Below the pieces are notes generated by a model. The model worked only from the letters and a program-made list of their open reading frames with translations. It was not told the DNA's origin and made no database searches. Position numbers and translations under genes: made by a program. 64,000 bases of DNA from CAVVNN01 sp963749605 (lineage in GTDB: Bacteria > Actinomycetota > Thermoleophilia > Solirubrobacterales > 70-9). Location: positions 682,001-746,000 of the forward strand of contig CAVVNN010000002.1 of NCBI GenBank assembly GCA_963749605.1, given 5' to 3'. Below, piece after piece: positions 34,892-43,115 of the stretch; position 1 is the stretch's first letter, and the number at the start of each line of letters is the position of its first letter.

Positions 34892-36643
34892 CTAGCCGAA
34901 TGTGAAGGCGTAGCCCGTCACCCCCCGTTCCGGCAGAAGGCGAAGGACGTGATGGCTCACCCGCGGCAGGTCGACGAGCTCGTAGAGCCGCTGGGAGGAG
35001 ACCGTGACCGCGCCGTTGCGCACGTCTGCCCCCGCGAGGCTGTTCGGGATCGGGCTGCCGTCCAGCAGCACGCGGACGCGGCGGCTCCGCCCGGGTGAGC
35101 CGAGCACCAGGTAGACGCGTCGTGCCCCGAAGTTGAGAGCGAGCGACCCGCCCTCCGCGGTGGCCGAGTGCAGGCCGATCCGCCAACTCCCACCGAAGGC
35201 GAATTCGTTGGCCGGGGGCGGGGGCGCCTTGCCAAAGTCGTGGAGCCCAGGGGAGAGCGCCGAGTTGGTGAACCGTTCGGCGCGGGCGGCGCCGAGGTAG
35301 GTCTCCGGGGTGCTCACCCCGGCGGAGGGCGCCAGGCCGTGCGCGCCCGACATGCGCCGCCCGACCCGGTCGCCCGCTGCGGCGAGCAGCTCGCGGATCA
35401 CCATCTCTTTCTCTCCGTAGGAGCCCTCGCCGAAATGGACGTAGCGGACCCGGCCCTGAGCGTCGATGAAGTACTCGGCCGGCCAGTACTGGTTGCCGTA
35501 GGCGCTCCAGGTCGCGAGGTCGTTGTCCTGGACGACGGGGTAGCGCAATCCGTTGCGCTCGATCGCTTCGGCGACGTTGCCGGCGTCTTTCTCGAATGGG
35601 AACTCGGGCGAGTGGACGCCGACGATCGTCAGCCCGTCCCTGCGGTAGCGCTGGTCCCACGCCTTCAGGTAGGGCAACGTGCGCAGGCAGTTGATGCAGC
35701 TGTAGGTCCAGAAATCGACCAGCACCACCCGGCCGCGAAGGCCGCGCAGCGTCAGAGGCCGGTCGCCGGGAGTGTTGAACCAGCTCTGGTTGTCGACGAA
35801 TTCGGGCGCGGTGCCGAGCACCGGCAGCCTCAGGCCCCCGCCGGCGCGCTTCGCCGGCGCCGGTACTTCGGCCGCCCTGCCGCCCACCCCGTGGGTGGAT
35901 TCCCCGCGCACGTCGCTGAGCGCCCTGCGAGCCGCAGCCGTGTCCTCCAGGCCCTTGGTGGGGTTGACCAGGAAGCTGGGCAGGTCGGAGGCGATCGAGT
36001 TCTGGAATCGCACGTCGTAGTCCTGGAGCATCGCCAGCGCCACCACGACCATCACCGCGCCCATCGCCACCTGCAGCCCGCTGCCGCGACGGGCGAGCGG
36101 CGCGACGACTCGGCGGCCGCCCAGCATCAGGAAGTAGAGGACGACCGCCGAGCCGGCCCCGTAGCTGAGCGCCACGGCCAACCGCCCCGCGGTGAACGAC
36201 TGCGAGGCCGAGACGGTGATCACGCCGGCCAGGATCGGCCCGGCGCAGGGCGCGTAGACGAGCCCGAGGCTGGCGCCGACCACGGTCCCCGACCAGAAGC
36301 CCTCGCCGCCGCCGGCGACCCCCGCTCGCCCGGCGAAGCGGCTCAGCCAGGCCTCGACCCGGGCGGCGAGCGGCGGGATCATCAGCGTGATCCCGAACCC
36401 GAGCAGGACCGCGATCGCCAGCTTGCGCAGCAGGTCGTTCGGCAGCCCGAGCGCCGAGATCACGTAGACCAGGGCGACGGTGGCGACGGTGAAGGAGATC
36501 GCCAGGCCGACGACGATCCCGAGCGGCCGGCGACGGCCGCCGGTCGCACCCGCGGAGAGCGCGATCGGCAGCACCGGCAGAACGCACGGCGAGAGCGCGG
36601 TGCCGGCGCCGGCGACGAATCCGAAGAGCATCAGCAGGACCAC
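34892..36643 (-). CDS. DipZ-like CcdA-thioredoxin fusion for periplasmic thiol redox
   Basis: This 583-residue protein carries reducing power across the membrane. Residues 1-215 form a CcdA-type domain with six or more helices and the redox cysteines in SPCVLPVLP (18-26) and YAPCAGPILAG near 130. A linker to ~285 follows. Residues 285-430 are a TlpA-like thioredoxin domain with the active-site CxxC in TYSCINCLRTLP. The final ~130 residues form a beta-rich domain like the carbohydrate-binding module at the end of mycobacterial DipZ (Rv2874). The order CcdA-Trx-CBM is that of DipZ. It starts with GTG at 36643. Partners could be cytochrome c biogenesis or secreted disulfide proteins. Confidence 0.88.
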   Translation of the reverse strand: MVLLMLFGFVAGAGTALSPCVLPVLPIALSAGATGGRRRPLGIVVGLAISFTVATVALVYVISALGLPNDLLRKLAIAVLLGFGITLMIPPLAARVEAWLSRFAGRAGVAGGGEGFWSGTVVGASLGLVYAPCAGPILAGVITVSASQSFTAGRLAVALSYGAGSAVVLYFLMLGGRRVVAPLARRGSGLQVAMGAVMVVVALAMLQDYDVRFQNSIASDLPSFLVNPTKGLEDTAAARRALSDVRGESTHGVGGRAAEVPAPAKRAGGGLRLPVLGTAPEFVDNQSWFNTPGDRPLTLRGLRGRVVLVDFWTYSCINCLRTLPYLKAWDQRYRRDGLTIVGVHSPEFPFEKDAGNVAEAIERNGLRYPVVQDNDLATWSAYGNQYWPAEYFIDAQGRVRYVHFGEGSYGEKEMVIRELLAAAGDRVGRRMSGAHGLAPSAGVSTPETYLGAARAERFTNSALSPGLHDFGKAPPPPANEFAFGGSWRIGLHSATAEGGSLALNFGARRVYLVLGSPGRSRRVRVLLDGSPIPNSLAGADVRNGAVTVSSQRLYELVDLPRVSHHVLRLLPERGVTGYAFTFG

Positions 36644-36691
36644 GGCCTCAACCTTTCCACGCCTGTATTACGCAGAGGTGACGATCGCGGC

Positions 36692-37105
36692 TCAGCGAGG
36701 CGCCGGCTGCGCGGTGACCGAACCCTCTGGGCGAGCAGCCACCTCCGCCGCCCGGCCGGCGTTCTCGCCGATGTCGAAGTGGGCGCAGATCGTCAGCTCG
36801 TGCTCGCGCAGGAGGGGCCTGGTGGGGTCGACCACGGGGGCGCTGCGAATCGTCTCGCCCGCGTGGGCGACCCAGACGCGGCCGCCGCCGCCCGCACAGT
36901 CGCGCAGGGGGATCGCGACCAGGGGGCCGCGACGGCGGCCGAGCCTGGCGATCAGCCAAGCCGGGTCGCCGGCGACGGCGTCGAGGAAGAAACCGTCCAC
37001 CTGGCCGACGCGGCCGCCGCCGATCTCGTCGACCTCGAACCCGATCCACCCGCTCGCCTCGGCAGGCGGTGGCGGAGCGTCCGGCGTCGCGCCAGCCTCA
37101 GGCAT
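36692..37105 (-). CDS. PRC-barrel-like domain protein
   Basis: This 137-residue protein has a ~80-residue beta-barrel region: GFEVDEIGGGRVGQVDGFFL, then AWLIARLGRRRGPLVAIPLRDC. This resembles PRC-barrel domains, small barrels found in RimM and in many actinobacterial proteins. The N-terminus is Pro/Ala-rich and the C-terminal ~25 residues look disordered. Its ATG overlaps the last 8 nt of the meaB gene, so it is probably co-translated with meaB. No function is known; a link to B12 chaperoning is only positional. Confidence 0.65.
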   Translation of the reverse strand: MPEAGATPDAPPPPAEASGWIGFEVDEIGGGRVGQVDGFFLDAVAGDPAWLIARLGRRRGPLVAIPLRDCAGGGGRVWVAHAGETIRSAPVVDPTRPLLREHELTICAHFDIGENAGRAAEVAARPEGSVTAQPAPR

Positions 37106-38061
37106 CGGTCTGGCGCTCCAGCAGCTCGCCCGCGGCGCTGGCTGGGTCCAGCTCGCGCCGCACCACCCGCTCCAGCAGCGTCGACGATCTCCGGGTCGTC
37201 GGCGATCGTGGCCTCCAGCCGGCGACGCATGCGCGAGGCCGCGATTCCCAGCACCTCGCTGCGCAGGTTGCGTGCGCGACGCTCCTCCAGCGTGCCGGCG
37301 GACTCGATCTGGGAGCGGTGCTCGTCGATCTTCTCCGCCAGCTCGGCCACACCCTCGCCACGAGCCGCCTCGGTGCGCAGGATCGGCACCTGCCAGCCGC
37401 CCGGCTCGTGCGACAGCGCCAGCACGCTGCGCACCTCGCGCACCATCGTGTCGGTCATCGGGTGGTCGGCCTTGTTGACGACGATCACGTCGGGGATCTC
37501 CATCACCCCGGCCTTCAGCGCCTGGATCGAGTCGCCCGAGCCCGGCATCAGCGCCAGCACGATCGTGTCGGCGTGGTCGACGATGTCGATCTCGGCCTGG
37601 CCGACGCCGACCGTCTCTATCAGCACGTCGTCCTTGCCGGCGGCGTCCATCACCAGCGCCACCTGCAGGGCCGCCTCCGAGAGCCCCCCGAGCGCTCCGC
37701 GCGAGGCCATCGAGCGGATGAAGACGCCGGGGTCGAGGAAGTGCTCGGAGAGGCGGATTCGGTCGCCCAGCAGGGCGCCGCGGGTGAACGGGCTCGAGGG
37801 GTCGATCGAGAGCACGGCGACCTGGCGGTCGTCCTTGCGCAGCTCCGCGGTCAGCGCCCCGATCAGCGTGCTCTTCCCCACCCCGGGCGGCCCGGTGAAG
37901 CCGACGATCCGCGCCCTGCCGGTGCGCGGGTAGACCTCGCGCACCAGCTCCCAGCCGGCCGGGTCGTCGGACTCGATCAGCGTGATCGCGCGCGCCAGCG
38001 CCCGCTTGTCGCCGGCGACGAGGCGCTCGGCCAGCGGCACGGATTTCGCGGCGCCCGGCAT
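37098..38061 (-). CDS. meaB: MeaB/ArgK-type GTPase, methylmalonyl-CoA mutase chaperone (one frameshift)
   Basis: MeaB protects and reloads methylmalonyl-CoA mutase with adenosylcobalamin. From the ATG at 38061 the G1 motif is FTGPPGVGKSTLI near 55-67, G3 is VETVGVGQAE near 143, and G4 is VVNKADHP near 195. The frame is intact to about 37180 (DDPEIVDA). The conserved end LLERVVRRELDPASAAGELL then continues in another frame to a stop at 37098. One missing pair or extra base near 37175 explains this. The repaired protein would be ~320 residues, normal for MeaB. TAGACT lies 9 nt before the ATG, within a box shared with the divergent acyltransferase gene. Confidence 0.88.
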
Positions 38062-38070
38062 ACCTGGCTC

Positions 38071-38080
38071 AGTCTAGAGT
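38071..38080. promoter_or_regulatory. symmetric shared -10 region for divergent meaB and acyltransferase genes
   Basis: AGTCTAGAGT reads TAGACT on the minus strand (38076-38071, 9 nt before the meaB ATG) and TAGAGT on the plus strand (38075-38080, 10 nt before the ATG at 38091). The two -10 hexamers overlap head to head, so one site could start both transcripts. Confidence 0.5.
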
Positions 38081-38090
38081 GGCGCCCGCC

Positions 38091-38754
38091 ATGCGCCTCT
38101 TTCGCTTCTGCGCCCGCAACGGGATGCTGAACCACCGCTATGCGCTGCTGCTCTGGCGCTACCTGTGGCGGCGCCTGCTCACCCGCGCCGGCCGGCGCTG
38201 GCGCACCGGACGGGATGCTCTTCCTCGGTCGCCGCCTCGAACTCACGGTCGGCAGCAGGGGCGAGCTGCGCTTCGGCCGCTTCGTCTGGATCGGCGACGG
38301 GACGAAGATCCGCTGCCACGAGGGGACGGTGGAGATCGGCGAGAAAACCGTGATGGGGCAGGAGTGCACGATCTCCGCCTACCAGCGGGTGCGGATCGGC
38401 GAGCAATGCGTCGTCGCCGACCGGGCGATGTTCATCGACTTCGACCACGGCGTGGTCGAGGTCGAGCGGCCGATCCGCGTCCAGGGCATCTACAAGCGCG
38501 ACGTCCTCGTCGGCTCCAACGTCTGGATCGGCTACGGCGCCTGCATCCTGCGCGGCGTCAGCGTCGGCGACAACTCGATCGTCGGCACCAACGCCGTGGT
38601 GACCAAGGACGTGCCGGCCAACGCCGTCGTCGGCGGCGTCCCCGCCCGCGTCATCCGCATGCGCGAGGCGCCGCAGGACCTGCGCTGGCCCGATCCGGTC
38701 GAACCCGACCCGGCGGCCCCGACGACGCTCTCCCCGCCCGACGTACCCGCTTAG
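38091..38754 (+). CDS. Hexapeptide-repeat acyltransferase (left-handed beta-helix), one frameshift
   Basis: This protein resembles sugar O-acetyltransferases of the LbH family, which transfer acetyl or other acyl groups from CoA. The N-terminal ~40 residues MRLFRFCARNGMLNHRYALL are in one frame. After a one-base shift near 38207 the frame DGMLFLGRRLELTV runs to the end. Hexapeptide turns are visible: VWIGDGTKI, VMGQECTIS, VLVGSNVWIGYGACILRGVSVGDNSIVGTNAVV, then the family end PANAVVGGVPARVIR. The repaired length is ~220 residues. It converges with the GT4 gene (4-bp overlap) in a locus like that for mycobacterial methylglucose lipopolysaccharide, where Rv3034c is a related transferase. Confidence 0.82.
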
Positions 38755-39944
38755 GCGCGGCTGGGGTCGCCGACCAGGTCGGCGTAGACCCCGGCCGTCT
38801 GCTCGGCGACGTCGACCCAGTCGAAGCGCCGCACGTGCTCGTGGGCCTCGGCGACCAGGCGGCGGCCGAGGTCGTCGTCGGAGAGGACGCGGATCGCCAC
38901 CTCGGCCAGCGCTTCGGGGTCGTGGGCGCGGAAGCGCAGCCCGGCCTCCTCGTGCGGAACGACCTCGCGCAACCCGCCGGTGTCGGCGACGATGCACGGG
39001 CATCCGGAGGCCATCGCCTCCAGCGCCACCAGCCCGAACGGCTCGTAGATCGACGGCACCACCGTGAGGTCGGCGATCCGGTAGAGCGAGTGCAGGACGT
39101 CGTCGCCGATCCAGCCGAGGAAGGTCCCGTGCTCCATCAGCCCCAGGTCCTCGGCCTGGCGGTGCAGTTCGGCCTCGTGCGTGCCCGAGCCGGCGACGAG
39201 GAAGCGTGTCTCGGGCGCCTCCTCGATCACCCGCGGCATCGCCTCCAGCGCCAGCTGGAAGCCCTTCTCGTAGACGAGCCGGCCGATCAGCAGGACCAGC
39301 TTCTGGCCGGGGTCGGCGAACTCGGAGCGCAGCCGCTTCAGCTCGGACGGATCCTGGGGCTGGAGGTCGTCGGGGTCGATCCCGTTCGGGATCACCGTCA
39401 CCCGCGCCTCCTCCACTCCGAAGATGTCGACGACCTGTTCGCGCATGTAGTGGGAGCAGGCGATAACGCGCTCGGAGCGGTTGGTGATCCAGCGCTCGAC
39501 CCCGTGGATGTAGGCCTGGGGGTGCTTGTCGACCCAGCCCTGGTGGCGGCCGTGCTCGGTGGCGTGGATCGTCGTCACCAGCGGCGCGCCGAAGCGCTTG
39601 GCGAGGTGGTCGCAGGCGTTGGCGACCAGCCAGTCGTGGCCGTGGACGAGGTCGAACTCGTAGCGATCGCCGAGCTCGACCCCGGCGGCGAGCATGTCGG
39701 AGTTCATCCGCTCGACCCAGGCGACGAACTCGCCGAGGTCGGTCGGTCGTTTCGGCTCGAGGATGCGGTGGATGGCGACGCCGCCGCGGCGCTCTTCCGC
39801 CGGCGACTCCTCCCCCCCGCGGGTCAGCACGTGGACCTCGACCCCGCCATCGACAAGCCCCTCGGAGAGCTTGCGCACGTGGCGGGCGAGGCCGCCCTCG
39901 ATCAGCGGCGGGTACTCCCAGGAGAGGATCAGGACGCGGGTCAT
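38751..39944 (-). CDS. GT4 family glycosyltransferase (glycogen-synthase-like)
   Basis: This 397-residue GT-B enzyme starts MTRVLILSWEYPPLIEGGLA, the hallmark of the bacterial alpha-glucan synthases of GT4 (GlgM/Rv3032 type). VTVIPNGID and LLIGRLVYEKGFQ begin the donor-binding domain. The E-x7-E catalytic motif is EPFGLVALEAMASG near 298-311. Mycobacterial Rv3032 makes the alpha-1,4-glucan backbone of 6-O-methylglucose lipopolysaccharides and lies beside a GH57 branching enzyme, exactly as here (13-nt gap). A similar role is inferred; ordinary glycogen synthesis is an alternative. Confidence 0.88.
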   Translation of the reverse strand: MTRVLILSWEYPPLIEGGLARHVRKLSEGLVDGGVEVHVLTRGGEESPAEERRGGVAIHRILEPKRPTDLGEFVAWVERMNSDMLAAGVELGDRYEFDLVHGHDWLVANACDHLAKRFGAPLVTTIHATEHGRHQGWVDKHPQAYIHGVERWITNRSERVIACSHYMREQVVDIFGVEEARVTVIPNGIDPDDLQPQDPSELKRLRSEFADPGQKLVLLIGRLVYEKGFQLALEAMPRVIEEAPETRFLVAGSGTHEAELHRQAEDLGLMEHGTFLGWIGDDVLHSLYRIADLTVVPSIYEPFGLVALEAMASGCPCIVADTGGLREVVPHEEAGLRFRAHDPEALAEVAIRVLSDDDLGRRLVAEAHEHVRRFDWVDVAEQTAGVYADLVGDPSRA

Positions 39945-39957
39945 TCGAAGTTCGGCG

Positions 39958-41379
39958 TTAGGGCTCCAGCAGCGGGGCGAGGCTCAGGTCCGGGGCGAGA
40001 GCGCGCATGCACGGATCGGAGTCGGATCGGGAGTCTATGGCCTCCAGGGCCTCCTCCGCGTGACCGGTGGCCCGCTGGAAAGCGTAGTCGCCCGCCTGGC
40101 CGCGCTTGTCGAGGAAGGCCCAGTCGCTTGCCTGGGTCGCCAGCAGCTCGCGGGCGGCGCGCAGCGCGGCGGGGCCGCGCAGGCCGTTGGAGAGCGCCCG
40201 CAGCAGGCGCAGCTCCAGCCGTCGCGCACCCCAGGCGAGGTCGGCGACCGGAGGCGAGTCCCAGGTGCGGAAGTCCTTCCCCTCGCCCCAGCTGGAGGCG
40301 GCGAGGGGGCGCTCGGCGGGCTCGTGCTCGGCCAGGGCCTCGGGGACCGTGAGCAGGCGCACCCCCGCCTCCTCCGCGCCGGCGAGGACCTCGCGCAGCC
40401 AGACCGGCCCCTCCGACCACCAGTGCCCGATCAGCTCGGTGTCGATCGCGAAGACGATCAGGCCGCGGCGGCCGTGAGCCGCGGAGAAAGCGCGCAGGCG
40501 GGCAGCCGCGGCGGCGAGGAACTCCCCCGCCTGGCGCCGCGCGGCCGCCTCCGCTGCAGCAGGCTCGTAGCCGCCGCCGCCGATCCGCCAGATCCGCACC
40601 CCGCGCAGCGATTTGCCGGCGAACTGGGCGTGGGCCGGGTCCGCGGGATAGCCGTCGAGCGACCACAGCCACTCGATTGCCTTCCAGTCGATCGGCAGCG
40701 CCGTCGCGCCGGCCTCGGTGGCGATCGGCGCCAGCGCCTCCAGCGGCGCCTCGTGGGCGCTCTGGTCGACGCAGAACCACTCGACTCCGTGCTCGGCCAG
40801 CCTCCACTCGAGGCCGGGAACGTAGGCGCACTCCGGCAGCCAGAACCCCCCGTCCCAGCCGAACCGGCGCCGGTGCGAGCGGATCCCGGCGTCGAGTTGC
40901 AGCCGCAACCCCTCACGACTGGCCAACAGCGGCAGCACCGCGTGCGTGGCGGCCGAAGTCGCCAGCGCCACCCGCCCCGACTCCTCCGCCTCCCGAAACA
41001 GCCGCAGCGGATCCCCGCCCGCCTCGTCGAGCAGCTCCAGCGCCCGCCGGTAGCGCGCCAGCTCTCCCTCGCAGGCATTCCGGCACTCCGCCGGCACCTC
41101 CCCCAAATCCGCCTCGGCCGCCCCGATCCGCCACTCGATCAGGAACGCCCGCAACCTCTCCCGCGCGCCCTCGTCCTCAAGCTGGTCGGCCAGCACCGGC
41201 GTCACGGTCATCGTCAGCCGATCCGCAAACTCCAGCACCGGCAGATACGACCGGACGACCGCGTCGAACAGCCACTCCTCCCCAAACGGATACGTCCCGA
41301 ACCCCTCCACGTAGGGCATGTGGCTGTGGAGGACGATCGCCAGATCGCCGGCGCTGCCGTCAGGCGTGGCAGATGGCAA
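39958..41379 (-). CDS. GH57 family 1,4-alpha-glucan branching enzyme (DUF1957)
   Basis: This 473-residue enzyme cuts alpha-1,4-glucan and makes alpha-1,6 branches. The start region is LAIVLHSHMPYVEGFG (GH57 motif 1). The nucleophile glutamate is in FWLPECAYVPG near residue 205, and the acid/base aspartate in IVFAIDTELIGHWWSEG near 320. The C-terminal domain is all-helical, as in Thermus and mycobacterial (Rv3031) branching enzymes. The TTG start at 41379 overlaps the methyltransferase gene by 20 nt. Together with the GT4 and methyltransferase genes it forms a three-gene operon on the minus strand. Confidence 0.9.
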   Translation of the reverse strand: MPSATPDGSAGDLAIVLHSHMPYVEGFGTYPFGEEWLFDAVVRSYLPVLEFADRLTMTVTPVLADQLEDEGARERLRAFLIEWRIGAAEADLGEVPAECRNACEGELARYRRALELLDEAGGDPLRLFREAEESGRVALATSAATHAVLPLLASREGLRLQLDAGIRSHRRRFGWDGGFWLPECAYVPGLEWRLAEHGVEWFCVDQSAHEAPLEALAPIATEAGATALPIDWKAIEWLWSLDGYPADPAHAQFAGKSLRGVRIWRIGGGGYEPAAAEAAARRQAGEFLAAAAARLRAFSAAHGRRGLIVFAIDTELIGHWWSEGPVWLREVLAGAEEAGVRLLTVPEALAEHEPAERPLAASSWGEGKDFRTWDSPPVADLAWGARRLELRLLRALSNGLRGPAALRAARELLATQASDWAFLDKRGQAGDYAFQRATGHAEEALEAIDSRSDSDPCMRALAPDLSLAPLLEP

Positions 41380-42124
41380 CGAAATCGAGAGCCCGGTCGA
41401 GGTCGCCTGCCCGCAGGGAGAAGTCGGAGGCCGAGATCGCCGGCGTGAAGCGGTCGTAGAAGGGCCTGGTGATCCGCAGCGCCCTGTGCACGCGGTCCCA
41501 GCCCAGCTCGATCGCGACCTCGTGCGCCCGCAGCTTGCCGGCGTGGAAGAGCCCGAGCATCTCGACCCGCGGGAAGTGCGCCTCGCACAGCGCCCGGAAC
41601 TCGGCGGCGCGGTACTCGCGCAGGTGCCACGGGTTGTCCGACTTCTCGGCCCCCGGCGATGCGAGGGTCAGCAGGTTCGGGGTCGAGACGTAGGCGACGC
41701 CGCCGGGATGCACCAGCATCGACTTGAAGTGCTCGAGGATCGCCCCGGCGTCCTGCACGTGCTCGATCGTCTGCAGGAAGACGACCGCGTCGCATGGCTC
41801 GGCGAAGCTCTCGACCAGGTCGCGCTCGAAGCGCAGGTTGGGCCGCGCGTAGCGCAGCCGCGCGTGCTCGTGGGCCTCGGGGTTGGCGTCGACGCCGACG
41901 ACGCTGGCGGCGCTCCCCGCCAGCAGGTCGGAGCCGTAGCCCTCCCCGCAGGCCATGTCGACCACGCGCAGGCCGGCGACCCGGGCCGCGATCCACCCGT
42001 AGACCGCCAGGTGGCGCCGGTACCAGTAGTTCTCCTCCGGCACGTCGGGCAGCGTCCGCTCGCCGGTCAGCGGCAGCGGCGGGACGCCGGGGGGCTGGTC
42101 GAGCTGGACGTATTCGCGCTCCAT
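41360..42124 (-). CDS. SAM-dependent methyltransferase (Rv3030-like position)
   Basis: This 254-residue class I methyltransferase has the SAM motif VVDMACGEGYGSDLLAG near 60, the acidic end of beta-2 in VVGVDANPEA, and VVFLQTIEHVQD, the segment after motif II. The N-terminus MEREYVQLDQPPGVPPLPLT is Pro-rich. In mycobacteria a gene of this kind (Rv3030) precedes the branching enzyme Rv3031 and the glucosyltransferase Rv3032, and may methylate the polysaccharide. The ATG at 42124 lies 28 bp from the divergent second methyltransferase, so the pair shares one short promoter region. Confidence 0.82.
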   Translation of the reverse strand: MEREYVQLDQPPGVPPLPLTGERTLPDVPEENYWYRRHLAVYGWIAARVAGLRVVDMACGEGYGSDLLAGSAASVVGVDANPEAHEHARLRYARPNLRFERDLVESFAEPCDAVVFLQTIEHVQDAGAILEHFKSMLVHPGGVAYVSTPNLLTLASPGAEKSDNPWHLREYRAAEFRALCEAHFPRVEMLGLFHAGKLRAHEVAIELGWDRVHRALRITRPFYDRFTPAISASDFSLRAGDLDRALDFVAICHA

Positions 42125-42152
42125 GACATCGGACCGTATTGTTCCCGGGCCG

Positions 42153-43070
42153 ATGCCGGCCGCCCCCACCGCCACCCCGGACCACATCAAGGACGTCAAC
42201 ACCCGCTACCACGACGCGGCGGCGGGGGAATACGACGCCAAGTGGGGCATCGACTTCGGCGAGACCGGCCAGGAGCAGGTGCGGCTGAAGCTGGCCAAGG
42301 CCCTGGGCGGGCTCCGCGGGCGCAGCTTCGGCGACGGGTTGGAGATCGGCTCCGGCACCGGCTATTTCTCCCTCAACCTGGTCCAGCTCGGCGTCGTCGA
42401 GCGGCTGACCGCGACCGACATCTCCCCCGGGATGCTGCAGCAGCTCTCCGCGACCGCCGCGGGGCTTGGGCTGGAGGTCGAGACGGTGGAGACCGAGGCC
42501 GAGCAGCTGCCCTTCGACGAGGGGAGCTTCGACCTTGTCTTCGGCCACGCGGTGCTGCACCACATCCCCGACCTCGACCGCGCCTTCGCCGAGTTCCACC
42601 GGGTGCTGCGGCCCGGCGGCGTCATCGCCTTCGCCGGGGAGCCCTCGCGCTACGGCGATCGCCTCGCGGCGGTGCCGAAGCGGGCCGGGATGCTCGTCGC
42701 CCCCGTTTGGCGGGGGGCGGTGCGAGCCAGCCGCCGCGCCGTGCCGGAGGCCGAGCAGTCCAACGGCCACGCCCTCGAGGGCGAGGTCGACGTACACGCC
42801 TTCGCCCCGGCCGACCTGCGCCGCATACTGGGCGCGGCAGGCTTCGAGGACCGCCGCGTCGGCGGCGAGGAGCTGCTCGCCAACGCCTGGGGCTGGGGAC
42901 TGCGCACGGTCGAGTCGACCGCCGAGCCGGACTCGGTGCCGTGGGGTTGGCGCAACTTCGCCTTCCGCAGCTACATCGCCCTGCAGAAGGTCGATACCCG
43001 CCTGCTCGAGCCCAACCTCCCAGCCGAGCTCTTCTACAACCTGCTCGTCTCCGGTCGCAAGCCCTCTTGA
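42153..43070 (+). CDS. SAM-dependent methyltransferase
   Basis: This 305-residue protein has the UbiE/class I methyltransferase core: GLEIGSGTGYFSLNLV near 60 binds SAM, TATDISPGML is the post-beta-2 acidic motif, and LVFGHAVLHHIPDLD follows. The C-terminal ~120 residues form an extra domain ending in LEPNLPAELFYNLLVSG. ATG 42153 is preferred over 42123, which would overlap the divergent gene. Actinobacterial sugar-methylating loci often hold two such enzymes. A role in O-methylation of the alpha-glucan made by the neighbours is inferred. A convergent terminator follows. Confidence 0.8.
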   Translation: MPAAPTATPDHIKDVNTRYHDAAAGEYDAKWGIDFGETGQEQVRLKLAKALGGLRGRSFGDGLEIGSGTGYFSLNLVQLGVVERLTATDISPGMLQQLSATAAGLGLEVETVETEAEQLPFDEGSFDLVFGHAVLHHIPDLDRAFAEFHRVLRPGGVIAFAGEPSRYGDRLAAVPKRAGMLVAPVWRGAVRASRRAVPEAEQSNGHALEGEVDVHAFAPADLRRILGAAGFEDRRVGGEELLANAWGWGLRTVESTAEPDSVPWGWRNFAFRSYIALQKVDTRLLEPNLPAELFYNLLVSGRKPS

Positions 43071-43083
43071 CGAACGCGCAGGC

Positions 43084-43115
43084 GACTTTCACCCCACTGG
43101 GGTGGGGTCAAAGTC
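43084..43115. terminator. bidirectional stem-loop between convergent genes
   Basis: GACTTTCACCCCA (43084-43096) pairs with TGGGGTCAAAGTC (43103-43115) with one mismatch. It lies 13 nt after the methyltransferase stop. It overlaps the stop codon of the minus-strand cyclase (43108-43110), so it can end both transcripts. Confidence 0.6.
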
